A DNA stretch of 6,963 bases, taken from assembly GCA_021107685.1 (NCBI GenBank), contig JAIOSH010000502.1, forward strand, positions 1 to 6,963. The letters run 5' to 3'. Made by a program: the position numbers and the translations under genes. How positions within the stretch are numbered: position 1 is the stretch's first letter; each line of letters begins with the position of its first letter. This document shows, in pieces, positions 1-4,060 of this stretch. The DNA comes from Bacteroidales bacterium (GTDB lineage Bacteria; Bacteroidota; Bacteroidia; Bacteroidales; SMBSF39). Below the pieces are notes generated by a model, which ran no database searches, was not told where the DNA came from, and saw only the letters and a program-made list of their open reading frames with translations.

Positions 1-698
1 AACGGATACTGGAAAACCAGAAGGAAAAGTTGGAAGTAATGGTTGATGAGCGGACTGAAGAACTTGCTTTGGAAAAAGAGAAAACAGAGGAGTTGCTGTT
101 AAATACACTTCCATTAAAGGTTGTAAATGAATTAAAAGAAAATGGAAAATCCGAGCCAGAAAGTTTCGATAATGTAACGGTGTATTTTTCCGATATTGTT
201 GGCTTTACAGATATTTCGTCAAAACTCGATCCTAAAGCTCTGATTAGTGAATTGAATGAAATGTTTACTGTATTTGATGATATCATGGTAAAGCATAACT
301 GTGAAAGAATTAAAACAATCGGCGATGCTTATCTTGCTGTTAGCGGAATGCCCCGGAAGAATAAAAATCATGCGGAAAACATGGTTAATGCTGCCATAGA
401 TATCAAACATTATCTCGAAAATCGAAACGATTCTTCTGAAATTAAATGGCAGGCAAGGATCGGGATACACACAGGCAAAGTTGTAGGCGGTATAGTTGGC
501 GTGAGAAAATATATTTATGATGTTTTCGGTGATACTATTAATACCGCATCAAGAATGGAAAGCAATTCAGAACCTATGCGTATAAATGTATCAGAAACAA
601 CCTATATGATACTTAAGGATAAATATAATTTTATTAAAAGAGAAACAATAAATGTAAAAGGTAAAGGAAGTATGAAAATGTTTTTCCTAGATGCCTAA
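1..698 (+). CDS. Class III adenylate cyclase, C-terminal part (5' end outside window)
   Basis: The protein makes a cyclic nucleotide from a nucleoside triphosphate, most likely cAMP from ATP. The frame is open from the left edge (first full codon at 3), so the gene is partial. A TTG at 30 is an internal Leu codon, not a start. Residues below count from that codon. A charged helical linker (about 1-25) leads into the catalytic domain. The metal-binding aspartates are D55 in YFSDIVGFT and D99 in IKTIGDAYLA. Transition-state residues are N171 and R175 in NTASRMES. K95 and D164 occupy the base-selecting positions; Lys plus Asp is the adenylate cyclase pair, whereas guanylate cyclases carry Glu and Cys. 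The domain looks complete and ends in TAA. Bacteroidota homologues usually carry N-terminal sensory modules (TPR, 7TM or GAF types); which one applies here cannot be seen. Family is certain; ATP specificity is inferred from those two residues. Confidence 0.93.
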   Translation, partial: RILENQKEKLEVMVDERTEELALEKEKTEELLLNTLPLKVVNELKENGKSEPESFDNVTVYFSDIVGFTDISSKLDPKALISELNEMFTVFDDIMVKHNCERIKTIGDAYLAVSGMPRKNKNHAENMVNAAIDIKHYLENRNDSSEIKWQARIGIHTGKVVGGIVGVRKYIYDVFGDTINTASRMESNSEPMRINVSETTYMILKDKYNFIKRETINVKGKGSMKMFFLDA

Positions 699-973
699 GA
701 ATAATAAAAAAAACAATTTGTTATTAAATCAAATAAATACAATTAAAAAAATAAGTAAAATCAACCTTTTTTCAAGCTTTTAAAAATGACGAAAGTTACG
801 AATAATCGGCAATTTCAGGGGCAAAATATTTGCTTATGTCATTATTTCAGTTAGTTTCGTTGTATCTTTTTGTGTTGGATTATGTTAAATACGAAACCGT
901 AGCCTATACGAGTGGCGGAATCATTTATGACGAATTTTAAGGCGTTTTGCCTAAATATTTTTGTAAGTTAAAT

Positions 974-1004
974 TTTGATTATTGCTCAGAAAGTTTTATT
1001 TTTG
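974..1004 (+). promoter_or_regulatory. Bacteroidota-type sigma-70 promoter for the toxin-antitoxin pair
   Basis: TTTG at 974-977 is followed by 19 nt and then TATTTTTG at 997-1004. This matches the Bacteroidota housekeeping consensus (TTTG around -33, TAnnTTTG around -7) with no mismatch and normal spacing. Transcription would begin near 1008-1012, giving a leader of about 20 nt before the antitoxin ATG. The location directly before the DUF433 gene supports the call. Confidence 0.62.
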
Positions 1005-1009
1005 AGCAA
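982..1009. promoter_or_regulatory. Operator-like inverted repeat in the toxin-antitoxin promoter
   Basis: TTGCTCA (982-988) and TGAGCAA (1003-1009) are perfect 7-bp inverted arms separated by 14 nt. The left arm lies in the promoter spacer and the right arm overlaps the end of the -7 box and the expected start of transcription. Many type II antitoxins repress their own promoter by binding such repeats, so this is a plausible autoregulatory operator. That it binds the DUF433 protein is inference. Confidence 0.45.
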
Positions 1010-1029
1010 AATTTTTATAAAACAAAATT

Positions 1030-1233
1030 ATGAGCCAGTTAGATAAAATTTCAATCGACCCGGAAATTTGTCATGGCAAACCTTGTATTCGAGGTATGAG
1101 ATGGCCAGTAGAGGTAATTATTGATATGCTTGGTGCAGGCATGACCATTGACCAAATAACAGAGGATCATCCGGAATTAGAAAGAGAAGATATTATGGCA
1201 AGTTTAAATTTTGCCAAATTGTATTTATCCTGA
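1030..1233 (+). CDS. DUF433 family antitoxin-like protein, probably shortened at its C-terminus
   Basis: This 67-residue protein belongs to the DUF433 family (COG2442, VapB-like antitoxins), small DNA-binding proteins usually encoded directly before a DUF5615 PIN-like toxin. The family signature is clear: CHGKPCIRGMRWPVE (14-28), then a helix-turn-helix-like part with MTIDQITEDHPELEREDI (38-55) and ASLNFA. It would bind its own promoter and neutralise the partner toxin. The frame ends at TGA 1231-1233, but continues with HSIKEVA and a TAA at 1255-1257 that overlaps the toxin ATG as TAATG. That tail and overlap look like the original gene end, so the protein has probably lost 8 residues. Its partner is broken, so it may now be an orphan regulator. 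DUF433 membership is confident; antitoxin activity is inferred. Confidence 0.88.
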   Translation: MSQLDKISIDPEICHGKPCIRGMRWPVEVIIDMLGAGMTIDQITEDHPELEREDIMASLNFAKLYLS

Positions 1234-1256
1234 CATTCGATTAAAGAAGTTGCATA

Positions 1257-1605
1257 ATGAGATTTCTTTGCGGTGTACATATCTCTTTTAAAATTGTAAA
1301 TCATTTGATTTCATTGGGATTTGAGGCAATTCATGTAAATAAAATTCTTGATAAATAGAATACAAAGGATAAAGATATATGTGAATATGCTGATTCTAAT
1401 GATTTTATTCTTGTTACAAAGGATTCAGATTTTCGTGATAGTTTCTTCATTAATAAAACACTGATAATCAATAATAAAATTTGACGTCAGTAAAAATTTA
1501 AAAAAAACGCCTTGTAAAGCTATTGAAAAATGATTTGAACTAAAACCGGAAATTTTTAAAGAAAATCCGTTGGCATTTCAAAATAAAGTGTTAAATTTGC
1601 AATAA
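1257..1605 (+). pseudogene. Broken DUF5615 PIN-like toxin gene
   Basis: From ATG 1257 the frame reads MRFLCGVHISFKIVNHL, then GFEAIHVNKILDK. A TAG (1356-1358) follows, at a place where I recall homologues having Trp. Reading continues with NTKDKDICEYADSNDFILV and TKDSDFRDSFFINKT to a TGA at 1482-1484. This is the DUF5615 pattern: an N-terminal FLxD strand, GFEAIHV, then an acidic VTKDSDF. The first catalytic-type Asp (FLCDVH) is Gly at residue 6. A +1 frame (1480-1605) adds about 41 codons with one TGA (1531-1533) and a TAA at 1603. The two parts together give about 116 codons, near the usual family length, but I cannot match the last part to DUF5615. A working PIN toxin would cleave RNA. With two nonsense codons, a frame change and a lost active-site residue, this copy should be inactive. 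Confidence 0.82.
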
Positions 1606-1625
1606 AATATTAATTCGAGTTTTTG

Positions 1626-1658
1626 TAAACAACCTATTAAATTTAATAGGAAAGTTTA
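1626..1658. repeat. Palindrome before the three-gene operon
   Basis: CCTATTAAATTTAATAGG (1633-1650) is a perfect 18-bp palindrome. After a short unpaired step (AA on one side, AAA on the other) pairing resumes with TAAAC (1626-1630) and GTTTA (1654-1658). It lies 20-30 nt after the toxin remnant and about 60 nt before the next gene. It could be an operator for the operon or a terminator of the pair upstream. There is no T-run directly after it, which favours a protein-binding site. Confidence 0.5.
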
Positions 1659-1687
1659 AATATTTAATTATTTTAAAAATATATTAG

Positions 1688-1695
1688 TAATTTTG
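1688..1695 (+). promoter_or_regulatory. Possible -7 box of the three-gene operon
   Basis: TAATTTTG matches the Bacteroidota -7 consensus TAnnTTTG. No TTTG lies at the expected distance upstream (around 1665), and the start codon at 1717 would leave a leader of only about 15 nt. The site is therefore a weak candidate. Confidence 0.25.
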
Positions 1696-1716
1696 AACTC
1701 TTATTTGTGAAATGTA

Positions 1717-2394
1717 ATGAAAATCAGACGACTTCTATATAATATCGACTATACTCATATAATTACTTTTAGAGAAGAGTATAAACAAGCAGTATTACCA
1801 TATTTTGGGTTTGATAACTTAAGGTATGGAATTGACAATGAAAATACAATTAATGAAAATATCCGATTGGTTTTTTCTACAGAAACAATTGCTTTATTTA
1901 TTCGGAAAGAAGGAATAACATTTTTATTTGAGGGAGATATTATTGATTTAAAAAATCAAACCGGTGTAATAAAATTTTTTTGGGACATTTATGAAAAAAT
2001 TAAAGCTTTTAAAGGATATAAAAAATCAAATAGTCATAGTTTAATAGCTCATGCAGTTGATATTAAAGGAAAAGATGAAATTGGTGAAGTTTTAAGTAAT
2101 AACCCATATTTTAAATTAAACCCTTTTGGAAAGCTTGATGAATTTACAAGTATATATGATTTCAAGAAAAATGAAAAGACATATAAATTTTCATTTGGTA
2201 ATTATTCCGAAAAAGATATTAAAAATCAAGATTTAACTCCCTTTAAAACCGAATACAACAAAGAGTTATTTGATAATGTTGGTTTAATGTGTCGACTAGA
2301 AATATTTGAAGACTGTAAAACTCCTAGTTTCAATAAATTTAAAACATTACTGACAGATGCAGAAGATATTATAGCATCTTATAAATTAGTATAA
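1717..2394 (+). CDS. Unrecognised 225-aa protein, first gene of the metallo-hydrolase operon
   Basis: I do not recognise this protein. It has no signal peptide, membrane segment or obvious catalytic motif and looks cytosolic. The first half alternates strands and helices: IRLVFSTETIALFIRKEGITFLFEGDII falls at about 49-76, then an aromatic helix FFWDIYEKIKAF at 87-98. The second half has a PYFKLNPFGKLDEF stretch (130-143), a lysine-rich hairpin (150-170) and a final helix (about 205-222). The layout faintly recalls the sporadically distributed TIGR04255 family, but that is an impression only. The start is fixed: ATG 1717 is the first start after an in-frame TGA at 1708. The next gene begins 1 nt after its TAA, so the two are surely co-transcribed and probably translationally coupled. 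G+C is very low (12 of 60 bases in 1921-1980, counted by hand). Confidence 0.85.
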   Translation: MKIRRLLYNIDYTHIITFREEYKQAVLPYFGFDNLRYGIDNENTINENIRLVFSTETIALFIRKEGITFLFEGDIIDLKNQTGVIKFFWDIYEKIKAFKGYKKSNSHSLIAHAVDIKGKDEIGEVLSNNPYFKLNPFGKLDEFTSIYDFKKNEKTYKFSFGNYSEKDIKNQDLTPFKTEYNKELFDNVGLMCRLEIFEDCKTPSFNKFKTLLTDAEDIIASYKLV

Positions 2395-2395
2395 A

Positions 2396-2971
2396 ATGGC
2401 AAATGATATTTTAGAAATAGAACATGATTTATTTGATGAGAATTCAATAACCGAATTTAAAACAAAAATTCATTTAGAAGAATATGATAGTGATGAAGAT
2501 ATCTATAGCTCTGAAAATTTTTTACTACAAAATGATTTTGTAAAAGGATTATTTACTTCTGACATTAAGCAACCTCATCTAAAATTTGATGAAGAAAAAG
2601 TATTAACAAAAGAAGTCGAATTACTGGGTTCAGATACCGTAATTATTAGTGCTTGGAAAAATGTAGAAAACATCTCTGCCAGATTAATAGAACATTACGA
2701 CGATACAGTTGTTCTTGAGTGTTTAATTGATAAAGAAATGAGGATATATGAAGAAAGAGAATTTCTATTATCTTTATTTACCGGCTATGACCTAATAATT
2801 GGTAATCTTTTTTTACTACGGATTTTTGAAAGAAAAAACGAAATTAGAATAGAAATACATAATGGATCCGGATTAACGATGGAAGACGATTTTCCTAAAT
2901 TAGATTTTGTAAAAGAATTTAGTAATAGTAGACTTTTTAAAAAAAATAATATTGGGGACGGTAAACTTTAA
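2396..2971 (+). CDS. Unrecognised acidic 191-aa protein, second gene of the operon
   Basis: I do not recognise this protein. It is cytosolic by appearance, with no signal peptide or membrane span. The N-terminal third is strongly acidic (LEIEHDLFDENSITE, EEYDSDEDIYSSEN; residues 6-41) and may be flexible or mimic nucleic-acid charge. The middle, about 77-157, alternates hydrophobic strands: TVIISAW, ARLIEHYDDTVVLECLID, FLLSLFTGYDLIIGNLFLLRI, then EIRIEIHNG. This suggests a compact beta-rich domain. The C-terminus (about 165-191) is helical then basic. ATG 2396 follows the previous stop by 1 nt. Its last 20 nt overlap the metallo-hydrolase gene in another frame. Tight packing on both sides implies that its product works with both neighbours, perhaps as an adaptor or inhibitor of the hydrolase; that is inference. 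Confidence 0.85.
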   Translation: MANDILEIEHDLFDENSITEFKTKIHLEEYDSDEDIYSSENFLLQNDFVKGLFTSDIKQPHLKFDEEKVLTKEVELLGSDTVIISAWKNVENISARLIEHYDDTVVLECLIDKEMRIYEEREFLLSLFTGYDLIIGNLFLLRIFERKNEIRIEIHNGSGLTMEDDFPKLDFVKEFSNSRLFKKNNIGDGKL

Positions 2972-3956
2972 AAATGTTGGACAGGGTGATTCTATTATTA
3001 TAGAATGGAGTAATGAGGGGAAAAATAATATTGGTATAATTGACTGCAACTTATATGATAATAAAAATCCTATTCTTGAATACTTATCACATAAATCAAT
3101 AACTGAGATTGAATTTGTAGTCCTTTCACATTTTCATTTTGACCATTTTTCAGGCATGCCCGATCTTTTCAAATTTTGTTTTGAAAAAAACATAAAAATA
3201 AAATGGTTCCTTCACACTCTTGCCGAACATGTTTTACAGATTTATAACAAGATGTTTATAAGTAAAAAAATTGAAAAAGCCGTTATTGGCTTTTTTTATT
3301 ATTTTGAACTTTTAGATAAAAACATTCTTAATGACTTGGCTGTAAATTCCTATACTGCACCAATCCAATTGTCAAATACAATATCTATGTCCTTCTTAGC
3401 TCCGAGCGTGAAGACAGGAAGAAATATAGCAAAACAAATAAATAAAAAAGTAAACACAAAAAAATTTACTTATTTTGATATAAATAAGCTATCAACAATA
3501 ACTTATATTAATAACAATGATAGTGGCATCTTGTTAACTTCAGACGCAGTAAAAGATTGTTTTAGAAATTTACATAAAAGAATTAATAAAGAGATTGTAT
3601 TAGTTCAAGTTCCCCATCATGGTTCTTTAATGAATATTTATCAGGATTTTTGGAATAAATTATCAAAAAAGGATAAATGCCCTGCTGTATTTTCTGTTGG
3701 TTATGAACCAAAGGATAAATTACCTAATAAAGAAACGGTAGAATTATTTGATAAATTAGGTTTTGATGTTCATTCGACAAACTCTGTATTTGGTATTAAT
3801 GAGTATTTTAACATAAATTCAAGCACAACAAATAATTTATCTAATATTACTAAAACAAAGTATTTAAATCATTTTTCTAAAAAAAGAAATACAACATACA
3901 GATACCCTATTAATAATTCCAAATACGAGGGAGACCAACAATTCGATGTTTTATAA
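2952..3956 (+). CDS. ComEC-type metallo-beta-lactamase-fold hydrolase, stand-alone and soluble
   Basis: This is a 334-residue metal-dependent hydrolase resembling the MBL domain of the competence protein ComEC/Rec2, but without ComEC's membrane channel. Visible motifs are NVGQGDSIIIEW (8-19), the conserved first-strand region; the IGIIDCN strand (27-33); the metal motif HFHFDH (H60, H62, D64, H65) in VVLSHFHFDHFSG; a later ligand D198 in ILLTSDA; and H222 and H223 in QVPHHGS. All expected ligands are present, so it should be active, as a nuclease, phosphodiesterase or other hydrolase. Residues about 90-180 form a longer, less conserved insert, and the tail after about 285 is polar and low in complexity. 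There is no signal peptide. The only normal start in this frame is TTG 2952, within the preceding gene; the in-frame stop upstream is at 2910. Family is confident; substrate unknown. Confidence 0.92.
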   Translation: MGTVNFKNVGQGDSIIIEWSNEGKNNIGIIDCNLYDNKNPILEYLSHKSITEIEFVVLSHFHFDHFSGMPDLFKFCFEKNIKIKWFLHTLAEHVLQIYNKMFISKKIEKAVIGFFYYFELLDKNILNDLAVNSYTAPIQLSNTISMSFLAPSVKTGRNIAKQINKKVNTKKFTYFDINKLSTITYINNNDSGILLTSDAVKDCFRNLHKRINKEIVLVQVPHHGSLMNIYQDFWNKLSKKDKCPAVFSVGYEPKDKLPNKETVELFDKLGFDVHSTNSVFGINEYFNINSSTTNNLSNITKTKYLNHFSKKRNTTYRYPINNSKYEGDQQFDVL

Positions 3957-3973
3957 TAGCACGAACGTACACC

Positions 3974-4021
3974 ATAAAGCAAGGGATTATTCTGCGAAGC
4001 AGCATTAATCTCTTACTTTGT
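3974..4021. repeat. Long imperfect hairpin between the operon and the glycosidase gene
   Basis: AAAGCAAGGGATTA (3976-3989) pairs with TAATCTCTTACTTT (4006-4019) with one C/A mismatch and one G-T pair. The stem extends outward through A3974-T4021. Inside it, CTGC (3992-3995) and GCAG (3999-4002) close a GAA triloop. It starts 18 nt after the metallo-hydrolase stop. No T-run follows, so it is not a classical terminator, though it may stop or stabilise the upstream transcript. Its right arm contains the -35-like TTTG of the glycosidase promoter, so it might also act as an operator. A remnant of a REP-like palindrome is another option. Confidence 0.6.
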
Positions 4022-4044
4022 TATATTCATTTATTCTAAATTTC
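4017..4044 (+). promoter_or_regulatory. Likely promoter of the GH31 gene
   Basis: TTTG (4017-4020), 16 nt, then TAAATTTC (4037-4044) resembles the Bacteroidota promoter TTTG and TAnnTTTG, with one mismatch in the -7 box and a slightly short spacer. Transcription would begin about 10 nt before ATG 4061, giving an almost leaderless message. Confidence 0.4.
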
Positions 4045-4060
4045 AAACAACTAATACATT

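Larger units (their letters stand above)
699..1029. other. Gene-free intergenic stretch, AT-rich
   Basis: No convincing gene lies in these 331 nt. The first 80 nt are A-rich without a clear terminator for the cyclase. The middle (about 785-955) is richer in G+C and holds only very short open frames, such as 786-854 (22 codons), plus small inverted repeats: GCAAAATATTTGC at 821-833 and AGGC/GCCT around a GTTTT loop at 940-952. The octamer ATGACGAA occurs twice (786-793 and 928-935). The last 60 nt carry the promoter and operator-like repeat listed separately. The middle part could be a degenerate dispersed element, but nothing identifies it. Confidence 0.6.

Noticed and set aside
219..470. Minus-strand frame inside the cyclase gene
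   Set aside because: It is a shadow of the conserved catalytic domain, with no recognisable protein features.
786..971. Short frames at 786-854 and 927-971 as small genes
   Set aside because: They are 22 and 14 codons, with no promoter placement or recognisable features; too short to support without comparative data.
1231..1533. Recoding of TGA as an amino acid, which would restore parts of the toxin-antitoxin pair
   Set aside because: A TAG also interrupts the toxin, the frame changes near 1480, and an active-site residue is lost; ordinary decay explains all of it.
1..3956. A cyclic-nucleotide circuit with the cyclase as maker and the MBL protein as degrading phosphodiesterase
   Set aside because: The genes are separated by more than 2 kb of unrelated DNA, differ in composition, and the MBL protein has ComEC-type rather than class II phosphodiesterase motifs.
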